The notes: a model not told the origin generated them from the letters alone. Numbered from the stretch's first letter, positions 54,521 through 62,257 are shown. The stretch is 64,000 nt of DNA from Crocinitomix catalasitica ATCC 23190 (GCF_000621625.1 NZ_JHXV01000007.1:157082-221081), one strand, 5' to 3'. Numbers and translations: made by a program.

Positions 54521-56956
54521 ATGAATAAGCAAGTAAAAGCAAAACTGACAAGAATCGGGAAAACAGAGAAATTTCAATCAGTTTTTCAAAAACTTACAAC
54601 TAACAATGAGCTTACTTATGATGAGAAATCTTATGTCTTAGCAACCGCAATATTGTTTATTCGTCACTACGAAAAAAACAGGAACTATAAAACCTATGCT
54701 GATATTGCATACTATATTATTCTCAAATATTCTCATAAATACAAAGACTACGAGCCCCTCTACGATTTTTCCATAAACTTTGGATTCTTCCCTATTGTCC
54801 AAGCTCTTTTAAATGAAGAGTTGCATGAAGAAGGTAAACTACTAGAACTAATTGTTAATTATAGATTAAGTGAATTCAAAAATTCCAATAATTACATAGA
54901 AACTCTAGAGCAAAATATACAGAGCAACAACTTTTTGGAGGACAATGCAAATGAAAAAGCATACTTGGCGCCTACCTCTTTTGGTAAAAGTTCAATAATA
55001 ATTGATTATATAAAGAATAATCTCAGTAAGGATTCCAACGTTGTCATTGTTGTTCCTACTAAGTCACTCTTAATGCAGACTTATCAAATGATAAGAAATG
55101 CAAATTTGAATAGAAGAATTATTATACATGATGAAATGTATAATTCAGAAAAAAACTTTGTAGCTATTTTCACACAAGAACGAGCTTTAAGACTTTCGAA
55201 TAGAAGGAATGTAATTTTCGATTCTTTGATAATAGATGAAGCTCATAATATTTTGAAAGGGGGTAATGATAATAGACAAATTTTACTTTCAAGACTTATT
55301 GCTCGTAACTTAAATAATAATCCAACTCAAAAAGTCGCATACTTGTCTCCATTAATCAATGACATTTCAAACATTCGTATATCCAATAATCAAAACATAA
55401 CTCCGCATCAAATACATTTCAATATAAAAGAACCAGAGATTTTTGAGCTAACAGTAAACTTTGATAAATTTCAATACAATCGCTTTGTAAATCAGTTTTA
55501 TCATTTAGAGTCTAATGTTCCGAACAAGTACAATTATATTTTGAGTAATTCTTTATTTAAGAACTTCATTTATGAAAATTCTCCAAGGAATATTGAATCA
55601 GAAGCCAAATCACTTTCTGAACACCTTCCGATTATAGAAAATGACAATGCAATAAACAATTTATTAGATGTACTGAAACAAGAAGTTCATAAAGATTTTT
55701 TCGGAATCAAATATTTGAAAAATGGCATTATTTATTTGCATGGAAAGCTTCCCGATATAATTAAGGAATACTTAGAAAGTAAGTTCAAGGAAATATCCTC
55801 TATCAAATTTTTGGTTGCTAATTCTGTAATTCTTGAAGGGATTAACTTACCTATTGATTCCCTATTTATATTAAATACTTACCGCCTTTCAGGTAAAGAA
55901 CTAATTAATCTAATTGGTAGAATAAATAGGCTTAACGAAATATTTAATTCTGAAAATTTAGAACTGAGCAAATTACTGCCTAAAGTACATTTTATAAACA
56001 AGAAAGAATATGCTGATGGTCACAACAGTAAAATTCAATTATTGAGAAGTAGAATTTTTGAAGACAAAATTGATAATCCAACACTTGAAGCATTTGATGA
56101 TTCTAATTTAAGCCCTTCAGAAAAGGAGAACATAGATAGTCTATTAGAAAATGAATCTATGCTATTAGAAATACAATCTACAACTCAGGAGAAACTAAAG
56201 CAATATCTAATTGAATCTGGAATAATCAATTATTATATAGATATAGATTCGTTTATTAATACTTTTTTAACCATTTATGAAACAGTTAAGAATGGAGAGA
56301 ATACAGCATGGGACTCTTTAAACACAGTTGAAAAAGTCAATATGGTTTTCATAGAACCCCATGAGGTTTCTGATTATGAATTTAATAGATTAAGAAATAA
56401 AGCAGCTAGGAATTATTACCATAACTATATTACGTATTCTAGAAAAGAAGCTTTCAATCAACGTGTGATATCTCATGTTAACTATTTTAAGGAACTAGCA
56501 AATAATGAAAATGCTCAGCAAAGACTACTTTATGTAGGTAAATCTTATGGAGAAACTTCTTATGAAAATGATGTTAATAGTCCTTACAAAAATTACGTAA
56601 ATCTAACATCTAAATCACATGAAGAAGTAGTTAATCTGGCAATTGTTAAATTAAAAATGGAAGATGATTTTCTAAGTTTTAAATTGAATCGATTTGTTGT
56701 AATGCTTTTTGATTATGAGCTAATATCTTCAGATGAATATCATAGTTTCATTTACGGAACTACAGATGAAAAGAAAATTGCATTAACACGTAGTGGTTTA
56801 ACGATAAGTCTAATTGGTAAATTAGAAGGTGATAATCAAATGACTAATGTTGAGTTTGATTCATTTAACAACCTTATAGCTAATGATGCTTTTCGAGAAT
56901 ACCTTGCAACTTTAAATGATTTGAATAGATATGAAATGGAAAAATACATATTATAA
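54521..56956 (+). CDS. hamB: HamB-like superfamily 2 helicase of a Hachiman/AbpAB-type defence system
   Basis: 811 residues. A helical N-terminal part (1-140) precedes the helicase: Walker A APTSFGKSS (150-158), VIVVPTKSLLMQT (motif Ia), IIDEAH (237-242, Walker B), YLSPL (motif III position), LVANSVILEGINLP (motif V) and NLIGRINR (463-470, arginine fingers). A long C-terminal helical region of about 300 residues follows. It forms a two-gene unit with hamA and is followed 13 nt after the stop by an attC-like structure. Confidence 0.82.
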   Translation: MNKQVKAKLTRIGKTEKFQSVFQKLTTNNELTYDEKSYVLATAILFIRHYEKNRNYKTYADIAYYIILKYSHKYKDYEPLYDFSINFGFFPIVQALLNEELHEEGKLLELIVNYRLSEFKNSNNYIETLEQNIQSNNFLEDNANEKAYLAPTSFGKSSIIIDYIKNNLSKDSNVVIVVPTKSLLMQTYQMIRNANLNRRIIIHDEMYNSEKNFVAIFTQERALRLSNRRNVIFDSLIIDEAHNILKGGNDNRQILLSRLIARNLNNNPTQKVAYLSPLINDISNIRISNNQNITPHQIHFNIKEPEIFELTVNFDKFQYNRFVNQFYHLESNVPNKYNYILSNSLFKNFIYENSPRNIESEAKSLSEHLPIIENDNAINNLLDVLKQEVHKDFFGIKYLKNGIIYLHGKLPDIIKEYLESKFKEISSIKFLVANSVILEGINLPIDSLFILNTYRLSGKELINLIGRINRLNEIFNSENLELSKLLPKVHFINKKEYADGHNSKIQLLRSRIFEDKIDNPTLEAFDDSNLSPSEKENIDSLLENESMLLEIQSTTQEKLKQYLIESGIINYYIDIDSFINTFLTIYETVKNGENTAWDSLNTVEKVNMVFIEPHEVSDYEFNRLRNKAARNYYHNYITYSRKEAFNQRVISHVNYFKELANNENAQQRLLYVGKSYGETSYENDVNSPYKNYVNLTSKSHEEVVNLAIVKLKMEDDFLSFKLNRFVVMLFDYELISSDEYHSFIYGTTDEKKIALTRSGLTISLIGKLEGDNQMTNVEFDSFNNLIANDAFREYLATLNDLNRYEMEKYIL

Positions 56957-56965
56957 TACTGCCAG

Positions 56966-57036
56966 CATCTAACAAGGTGTACAGAGCATTGCTACCCTGC
57001 GGGATAGCTTCGACACCATACACGGAACGTTATGAG
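56966..57036 (+). other. attC-like recombination site 1
   Basis: ATCTAAC (RYYYAAC) - AAG - GTGTA (56977-56981) ... TACAC (57019-57023) - GGAAC - GTTA (57029-57032). R and L boxes pair in order with unequal spacers, and an internal hairpin GCTA..CCC / GGG..TAGC lies between. This is the folded architecture of an integron attC site, located 14 nt after hamB. Confidence 0.7.
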
Positions 57037-57042
57037 AACTAT

Positions 57043-57330
57043 TTGATAATAAACTTAAGAAAACTATTCGGGATTAAACCAAAACAGAAAAAGCCATACG
57101 AGTTTGCTGATGTATTACATATGTGGGAAGATGACCATTTAATGATTGAATTATTTCCAAAAGACAATGTAGAATTCATAAAAAAGGAATCGAATAGAAT
57201 TGAACTTGTCAGTGGCTGGAAAGTTGAAGTTGCAAGGGAATGTTTAAATAGGTTTGAACGGATTAGTGGCGCTGTACTTGAAGACTTAGAAGAGAAATGG
57301 GCAGTTCTATTTGCAAAATTAATTGAGTAA
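57043..57330 (+). CDS. Unknown 95-aa cassette protein
   Basis: TTG at 57043 is preferred because an in-frame GTG at 56977 lies inside the attC-like site and would give an artefactual N-terminus ending PYTERYEN. The product begins IINLRKLFGIKPKQKKPYEF, then FADVLHMWEDDHLMIELFPKDN, and ends in a helix. Small, soluble, single-domain; no family recognised. The W-E-D-D-..-IEL pattern suggests an immunity-protein-like alpha/beta fold, but that is only an impression. Confidence 0.6.
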   Translation: MIINLRKLFGIKPKQKKPYEFADVLHMWEDDHLMIELFPKDNVEFIKKESNRIELVSGWKVEVARECLNRFERISGAVLEDLEEKWAVLFAKLIE

Positions 57331-57337
57331 ATTAAAA

Positions 57338-57398
57338 CATTAGCCAACAAAAAGTATAGTGCATAGCTGCGACACCATGTACAAACGTAGTGTCGCAG
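57338..57398 (+). other. Degenerate attC-like site 2
   Basis: AGCCAAC AAAAA GTATA ... GCTGCGACACCATGTACAAACGTAG shares its order and the phrase GC.GCGACACCAT..AC.(A)ACGTA with site 1, but the right box is eroded. A 9-bp perfect stem CTGCGACAC (57367-57375) / GTGTCGCAG (57390-57398) overlaps its right side and might act as a terminator. It starts 15 nt after the 95-aa gene. Confidence 0.5.
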
Positions 57399-57507
57399 TA
57401 TAAATAAAGTTTTAATATCTTGTTTAAACCTTTTAGGTAGAATAAATTTTTTTTATATAATCGATTTTGTACCTTAGAGTTATGCAAACTTTCACTACAA
57501 CTATAAA

Positions 57508-58131
57508 ATGTCAACTTCAGTAACAAAAGACTTTACCCATATAGATTATCAAATTGATTTAAATGAAAAGAGGCTAGATTTTTATAATACGAGTTATCAG
57601 AAAACTCAAGCGAAATTCACATTAATTATGGTTTTCTATTCTGTATTCGCAGTTTATATTGCGCAATTGTTTTTTTTTATTGGAGACTGTATAAATGGTA
57701 AGATATCTGAGTTTGTCATTCTATTCTATGTTGCATCATTAGTAGTTTTTCTGTTTTTTCTTTCCCGCTCAATTTATCACACTGCCAGATTTTTAATCCC
57801 AATTGAAATTGCATACATGGAATTACCCGAAGTCTTTTACAAAGATTGTTTTGCGGATTATAAGAAGAATGGAGTTAAAAAGGAAGATTTAAATGGTAAA
57901 ATAAAATCTTCTTATTTATTGCAACAAGAAGAGTCTTTACGGCATAATAGAAAAGCATTTGAGAACAAAAGTGTGCTTTTTTATTCTGCTCTAATTAATG
58001 CGGTTTTCGCATTAATTCCTTTCATCATTTCGGTTAGTTTCTATATTGGTAATGAGGATGATGTACAAAAAATAAAAATAGAAAATGTCGAACAAATAAC
58101 TCAAAACTATGAACAACAAAAACAAAAATGA
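57508..58131 (+). CDS. Unknown three-TM membrane protein, possible effector
   Basis: 207 residues. The N-terminal 35 residues are polar (DFTHIDYQIDLNEKRLDFYN). TM helices lie at about 37-58 and 70-92, a cytoplasmic helical middle follows (IEIAYMELPEVFYKDCFADYKKNGVKKEDLNGKIKSSYLLQQEESLRHNRKAFENK), and a third TM at about 155-177 precedes a short charged tail. The arrangement resembles SLATT-like or other membrane effectors found in defence loci, but no named family was recognised. Its last 23 nt overlap the start of the 60-aa gene. Confidence 0.7.
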   Translation: MSTSVTKDFTHIDYQIDLNEKRLDFYNTSYQKTQAKFTLIMVFYSVFAVYIAQLFFFIGDCINGKISEFVILFYVASLVVFLFFLSRSIYHTARFLIPIEIAYMELPEVFYKDCFADYKKNGVKKEDLNGKIKSSYLLQQEESLRHNRKAFENKSVLFYSALINAVFALIPFIISVSFYIGNEDDVQKIKIENVEQITQNYEQQKQK

Positions 58132-58291
58132 ATCTAATACTAGTTCAGAAAATTCTGGAAGTGATAATTCAAACTCTGGACAGTCAAATGATTCGAGTGC
58201 AGATGAAACTATTCGTGTTGCGCCAAGAATGGTAAAGGAAAACTTTGCTGACCAAACTAGTAAAAAAGATTCGGACAAAAAGAAGGATTAA
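58109..58291 (+). CDS. 60-aa disordered Ser/Asn/Asp-rich protein overlapping the three-TM gene
   Basis: 60 residues with ATG 23 nt inside the preceding gene, which implies translational coupling. The first 33 residues are almost only N, S, G, D, K (NNKNKNESNTSSENSGSDN), then ETIRVAPRMVKENFADQTSKK with some sequence character, then a KKDSDKKKD tail. It is likely intrinsically disordered and a partner, regulator or antitoxin of the membrane protein; this is inference from overlap. No family recognised. Confidence 0.6.
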   Translation: MNNKNKNESNTSSENSGSDNSNSGQSNDSSADETIRVAPRMVKENFADQTSKKDSDKKKD

Positions 58292-58341
58292 AAACAATAT
58301 TTGTACTACACTACTCAGCTGTGCAGTACATTAAGTTAAAG
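58292..58341 (+). other. attC-like site 3
   Basis: AAAAAC ... TGTACTACAC (58302-58311) / GTGCAGTACA (58321-58330) ... GTTAAAG (58335-58341). A 10-bp stem with one mismatch and 9-nt loop is flanked by AAC and GTT(RRR) boxes. It starts directly after the 60-aa gene and ends 17 nt before the next ORF. Confidence 0.55.
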
Positions 58342-58357
58342 GTGAGTTATTTCAGGT

Positions 58358-59161
58358 ATGAATGAAAACACTAAATATGAAAAATTTGCGCAAGAAATTT
58401 ATCAAGAATTCTTGTCAGAAGATGGAATAACAACTGAAATCAAACATGACGTAAAATTACAGGGAAAGTCAACTAAACATCAAATTGATGTTTATTGGGA
58501 ATATACCTTTGCGGGAGTTAATCACAAAGTTGCTATTGAATGTAAAAACTATTCCAGAAAAATAAGCGTTGGAATAGTACGTGATTTTTATGGAGTTTTA
58601 TCTGATATAGGAAACATTAATGGAGTCATCGTCACGACCGTTGGTTATCAAAAGGGAGCCAAAGATTATGCTGAACACCATGGTATTAACTTAAAAGTAT
58701 TGCGCATTCCGAAACCTGAAGATTGGAAAGGTCGAATAAAATCAATTCAAACTAACGTTAGTATAATTACTCATGAAGCCAAAGAATATTTTGTTCAATT
58801 AGACTTAAATTGGTGTAAGGGAAATTTAACTCAAAATCAAATGGATTCTATTGATGTTAAGTTGTCAGGGTTAAATAATCAAATGTGGATTTATGATGAA
58901 AACAATAAACCATTCAAAAATTTTTTACAGCTGCAAGATGAACTGCCTGTAGACAATAAAAAACTGAATGACAATTCCCATTTTTACAAGTATGATAATA
59001 TGTTTGTGAAAAGTGAAAATTGTGGATTCATTAAAATAATTGGTGTAAACGTTAAATTTAACACTTCGATTTGTAGTCAGCGTTGGGTTTTAGATGCAGA
59101 ACATACCACAAAAGCAATATTAAAAGATGTGCTCACGGGTGAGATGAAATTTATAAAGTAA
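58358..59161 (+). CDS. Mrr-like PD-(D/E)XK endonuclease protein
   Basis: 267 residues. Residues about 5-120 form a restriction-endonuclease-like domain with HQIDVYWEY (Asp44) and VAIECKNYSRK (Glu61-x-Lys63), then IVRDFYGVLSDIGNINGVIVTTVGYQKGAKDYAEHHGINL, typical of Mrr-like nucleases. Residues about 130-267 are a beta-rich domain I do not recognise. The ATG has AGGT upstream. Possibly an infection-triggered or modified-DNA-directed nuclease; single-gene cassette. Confidence 0.75.
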   Translation: MNENTKYEKFAQEIYQEFLSEDGITTEIKHDVKLQGKSTKHQIDVYWEYTFAGVNHKVAIECKNYSRKISVGIVRDFYGVLSDIGNINGVIVTTVGYQKGAKDYAEHHGINLKVLRIPKPEDWKGRIKSIQTNVSIITHEAKEYFVQLDLNWCKGNLTQNQMDSIDVKLSGLNNQMWIYDENNKPFKNFLQLQDELPVDNKKLNDNSHFYKYDNMFVKSENCGFIKIIGVNVKFNTSICSQRWVLDAEHTTKAILKDVLTGEMKFIK

Positions 59162-59200
59162 CTTAACACGTGCTATAAGCCACTGCACGGCATATAGCCG
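59162..59200 (+). other. attC-like left half (site 4)
   Basis: CTTAACACGTGC starts 1 nt after the Mrr-like stop, with internal GCTATA / TATAGC pairing (about 59172-59198). No matching right half follows locally. The next GTTA box is the one ending repeat B (59462), so the repeat may have split the site. Confidence 0.45.
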
Positions 59201-59244
59201 CCCGCTATCGCGCAAAATGAAATTCGACAATGTCAATCCTTTGA

Positions 59245-59466
59245 CGTGATTTTCTAACTTAACCCTAAATATTAATATCTACAACCCCTTTTTCCTATTA
59301 ATGCTCAGTAGATTACCAATATTTAACAAGAAATGCTATATTTGAGAAAATCACAACCCGAACACCTAACTTGAAATTCTCTTTTAGCAGCTGTAAATGT
59401 TTACAAACGGATAATAAGTGTTTACAAATGTTTAACAAATAGGAGTGTGTATTATTCGGTTGTTAG
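59245..59466 (+). repeat. Promoter-bearing repeat, copy B
   Basis: 222 bp, almost identical over its length to copy C (60133-60353) and matching copy A over its middle. It carries TATATTTG at 59337-59344, runs of TGTTTACAAA, then ATAGGAGTGTGTATTATTCGGTTGTTAG, where identity with copy C stops abruptly at the GTTAG box. An in-frame GTG within it (59445) opens a spurious N-terminus (CIIRLL) shared with copy C. Confidence 0.9.
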
Positions 59467-59480
59467 AACTCATTGCGAAC

Positions 59481-59903
59481 ATGGGAATAAGAATAAATAA
59501 GATATTAGAACAAATTAATGAATATTGTTTAGTTGATTTGACTCATGGTGAGAATAGACTAGAAGCAAAAGTCCATGGCAAGGAAAATGATATTAAAGAT
59601 CTAATAAGTGTTGAGGATCTGATTGTTGAACTAGATTATAATAAATTACTAAAAACCACTTTAATTCAAAATTTCAATGATGATGACTCTTTAATTAAAA
59701 AAATAAATGATCATTTTTTAATTAAAGGAAGAGTCATTAACATAATAAAAACTGAAAAAGAATTCTTAATTGATATATATCTGCGAACTTGTGCGGACTT
59801 TATTTTAATTGAAGAATCTCTAAAAGAAGATTTGGAACTGAAAGAAGGTTACGGTGTGGAAATTGAATTGACCGACCTAATTTTTTATCCAACTAAAAAT
59901 TAA
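59481..59903 (+). CDS. Unknown 140-aa cassette protein
   Basis: 140 residues from ATG 59481 (MGIRINKILEQINEYCLVDL). The upstream GTG at 59445 lies in repeat B and is disfavoured. Acidic and soluble, with an apparent beta-rich small domain: CLVDLTHGENRLEAKVHGKE, LLKTTLIQNFNDDDS, FLIKGRVINIIKTEKEFLIDIYLRTCADFILIEES. No family recognised. It stands alone between repeat B and an attC-like site. Confidence 0.6.
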   Translation: MGIRINKILEQINEYCLVDLTHGENRLEAKVHGKENDIKDLISVEDLIVELDYNKLLKTTLIQNFNDDDSLIKKINDHFLIKGRVINIIKTEKEFLIDIYLRTCADFILIEESLKEDLELKEGYGVEIELTDLIFYPTKN

Positions 59904-59914
59904 TATTAAACGAG

Positions 59915-60018
59915 TTCTAACAACAGGTGATACACCATAGCCCCGCAAAGCCAGCACACTGGTATTTGAAAATAAATACCTTTGCCAAGCTACAGTGCAT
60001 ACCTTAGATACGTTCGCC
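59915..60018 (+). other. attC-like site 5 (large)
   Basis: TTCTAAC (59915-59921), then GGTGATACACCATAGC pairs imperfectly with GCTACAGTGCATACC, followed by a spacer and GTTCGCC (60012-60018). The interior holds a further stem GGTATTT / AAATACC. At about 100 nt it is longer than site 1, within the range of long attC sites. It starts 12 nt after the 140-aa gene. Confidence 0.55.
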
Positions 60019-60132
60019 ACTCCTCAATAACTCCTCTGCTGCGGCTCAACCTATACAAAAGGAGAACATCTAATCCCCAAAAGCCAGTCGCATACCCGCT
60101 ACGGCACATCCAAATTTCTATCGGGAGCCTCT
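60019..60132. other. Spacer between attC-like site 5 and repeat C
   Basis: 114 nt without a gene, including AGCCAGTCGCATACCCGCTACGG, loosely like GTATCCGCTAGGCAGAG before repeat A. Confidence 0.4.
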
Positions 60133-60353
60133 CGTGATTTCTAACTTAACACTAAATATTAATATCTGCAAAGCCTTTTCCCTATTAATGCTCAGTAGAT
60201 TACCAATATTTAACAAGGAATGCTATATTTGAGAAAATAACAACCCGAACACCTAACTTGAAATTCTCTTTTAGCAGCTGTAAATGTTTACAAACGGATA
60301 ATAAGTGTTTACAAATGTTTAACAAATAGGAGTGTGTATTATTCGGTTGTTAG
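60133..60353 (+). repeat. Promoter-bearing repeat, copy C
   Basis: 221 bp, nearly identical to copy B from CGTGATT.CTAACTTAA to CGGTTGTTAG. TATATTTG lies at 60224-60231. Identity ends at the GTTAG box, and the following 20 nt to the AbiGi-like ATG are unrelated to those after copy B. Confidence 0.9.
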
Positions 60354-60373
60354 TAGCAATAAACCAAACCACT

Positions 60374-61036
60374 ATGAGTAAAATAAGTAGTACCACTCTT
60401 TTCCATTTTATGCAAAAAAAAGAATGGCTAGTAAAGACTTTAAAAGAAATGAAAATGGCGCCGAGATATGTACTCGAAGATTATCCTTCATTTAAAGAGA
60501 AATATTTAATATTAATGAAATGTTTTTGTGATATCCCATTAAGCAATATTGCTAGTCATACAAATACTTATGGTAAATATGGAATAGGATTATCAAAAAA
60601 ATTTGCGCACAAAAACTATATTAGCCCAGTTCAGTATTTTCATAAGGCATCTCATCCAGTTTTCGCTCTGATGACAGTGACTTTTGAGCATACAGATGAT
60701 TTTATAAATCTGATTCCCTTCTTTAAGTATATGCATTCGTCTGACAATTCTGTTTACTACTACGAAGAGAGAGAATGGAGATATGTGCATGGTAAACCCG
60801 TTGATGTAACAAAGAAAACTGAAATTGAAATTGAAGAAATTAAAAAAGAATTAAACAATGAAATTGATACAGAAATAGATATAAATTTTGAAGATATTGA
60901 ATACTTGTTTGTTGAAAACAAAAAGGATTTATTAGAATTTATAGCAGAAATTGAAAAAATGAATTTTAGCAGAATCGAAAAAAATATTATTTTTAGTAAA
61001 ATTATTACTATTGAGCAAATCAAAGTTGACTTCTAA
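60374..61036 (+). CDS. AbiGi-family abortive-infection protein
   Basis: 220 residues from ATG 60374; a GTG at 60332 within repeat C is disfavoured. TLFHFMQKKEWLVKTLKEMKMAPRYVLEDY, LMKCFCDIPLSNIASHTNTYGKYGIGLSKKFAHKNYISPVQYFHK and EEREWRYVHG match the AbiGi pattern as I remember it. AbiGi is described as the antitoxin-like half of the two-gene AbiG abortive-infection system; no AbiGii-like partner is next to it. The C-terminal part is rich in Ile/Glu/Lys. Solo AbiGi proteins may act differently. Confidence 0.75.
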   Translation: MSKISSTTLFHFMQKKEWLVKTLKEMKMAPRYVLEDYPSFKEKYLILMKCFCDIPLSNIASHTNTYGKYGIGLSKKFAHKNYISPVQYFHKASHPVFALMTVTFEHTDDFINLIPFFKYMHSSDNSVYYYEEREWRYVHGKPVDVTKKTEIEIEEIKKELNNEIDTEIDINFEDIEYLFVENKKDLLEFIAEIEKMNFSRIEKNIIFSKIITIEQIKVDF

Positions 61037-61140
61037 AGTTAAGTGTGATTAAACGAAATTGTAGTTTTTGTGCCTAAGTCAAAATGTCGTGACACTTTTC
61101 TTCAACTTATTTCTAGCCTTAAAACGATAATTAATAAAAC

Positions 61141-62253
61141 ATGAAAAAAACTCTTAGAAAACCTGAAAACTGGCAAGATTTTGAAAGTCTCTGTAAAAAA
61201 TTATGGGGTGAAATTTGGGAATGCTCTGAGATCAAAAAAAATGGAAGATCTGGGCAGAAGCAACATGGAGTTGATGTTTATGGAATTCCAAAAGAGGAAG
61301 AACAGTATTTTGGGATTCAATGTAAGGGTAAGGATGATTACACAAACGCTTCTATCTCTAAAAAAGAAATCGACGCCGAAATTGAAAAAGCTGAAAAATT
61401 TCAACCAGAACTAAAGAAATTTTATTTTGCTACATCAGCCAATAAAGACTCTTCAATTGAAGAGTACGTTAGACTAAAAGATATTGAGTCAAGAAGAATA
61501 GGTCTATTCGAAATTCATTTATTCTGTTGGGAAGATATTGTTGACTTGATTGAAGAGAATAAAAAAACATATGACTGGTACGTGAAAAATATAGACTTTA
61601 AAACTCATTATTCTGTTTCAGTCAGATTTCAAGATGATTCCGATAAGTTAGTTTTCTTACCAAAACTTTATAAAAATAATATTACTTATAAATTAAAACA
61701 ACGCGAAGAAGTTAGTTTTGGTTTACACCAATATTCGCCAGAGGACAATAGAAGAATAGGACTTGAAATTGCAGCTGAACCTCAACCCATCAGGTATTTT
61801 ATTAATGACTGTACGTTCAATAAAAGTGCTTCCGTTTTCTCTCTTGTTTTCACAAATACTGGAAATACAGCAATAAAAAACTTTAAAGTTTACTTCCAAT
61901 TTATTGGGGAAAACTTCACAATTGACACAGTCACTAAACAAGATAGTTTTCTTGATATGTATAAGTACACATACAACACTTTTATTAACGAAGGTAAGAA
62001 CGGAGCTGTCTTTGAACCACAGCAAGAGATATTAGTTCAAAAAGACACTGTAAGGACAGATGATTTCTGTATCCGCCCAAATATTGATGGAGTTCAAGAT
62101 GTTGAAATAAAATGGCAACTAGTTTCAGAGGATTTTGATGACAGCGGAAGTTTATTAGTCCAACTTCAACCTGAAATCATTGAAAAATCAAGTACTGTAG
62201 GATACGAATTCCCACTTGAAAATGAAATAAGATTCGATAATTATCATGAATAA
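61141..62253 (+). CDS. PD-(D/E)XK-type nuclease with C-terminal beta-rich domain
   Basis: 370 residues. N-terminal about 150 residues: NWQDFESLCKKLWGEIW, GRSGQKQHGVDVYG (Asp45), QYFGIQCKGKDDYTN (Gln60-x-Lys62), then KKFYFATSANKDSSIEEYV and HLFCWEDIVDLIEEN. This is a restriction-endonuclease-like fold with Q-x-K in place of E-x-K, as in sensor or nuclease modules of many defence proteins. Residues about 165-370 look like one or two beta-sandwich domains (FVLVFTNTGNTAIKNFKVYF-like). Whether it cuts or only binds DNA is unclear. Confidence 0.7.
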   Translation: MKKTLRKPENWQDFESLCKKLWGEIWECSEIKKNGRSGQKQHGVDVYGIPKEEEQYFGIQCKGKDDYTNASISKKEIDAEIEKAEKFQPELKKFYFATSANKDSSIEEYVRLKDIESRRIGLFEIHLFCWEDIVDLIEENKKTYDWYVKNIDFKTHYSVSVRFQDDSDKLVFLPKLYKNNITYKLKQREEVSFGLHQYSPEDNRRIGLEIAAEPQPIRYFINDCTFNKSASVFSLVFTNTGNTAIKNFKVYFQFIGENFTIDTVTKQDSFLDMYKYTYNTFINEGKNGAVFEPQQEILVQKDTVRTDDFCIRPNIDGVQDVEIKWQLVSEDFDDSGSLLVQLQPEIIEKSSTVGYEFPLENEIRFDNYHE

Positions 62254-62257
62254 CAGC

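Noticed and set aside
57039..57350. 103-aa minus-strand frame over the 95-aa cassette gene, considered as an antisense or antitoxin gene
   Set aside because: It covers almost exactly the complement of the + frame, which has the more protein-like sequence and the expected position after an attC-like site.
57367..57398. 9-bp perfect hairpin considered simply as a terminator
   Set aside because: No proper T tract follows, and the surrounding sequence shares order and phrases with attC-like site 1; kept as a degenerate attC-like site with terminator function only possible.
53529..60353. The three long repeats considered as CRISPR, retron or rRNA-related sequence
   Set aside because: Copies are 128-222 bp, kilobases apart, followed by different genes; no reverse transcriptase, cas gene or rRNA similarity seen.
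61723..62025. 100-aa minus-strand frame inside the nuclease gene
   Set aside because: Opposite a long coherent + strand protein with nuclease motifs; no start context or motif of its own.
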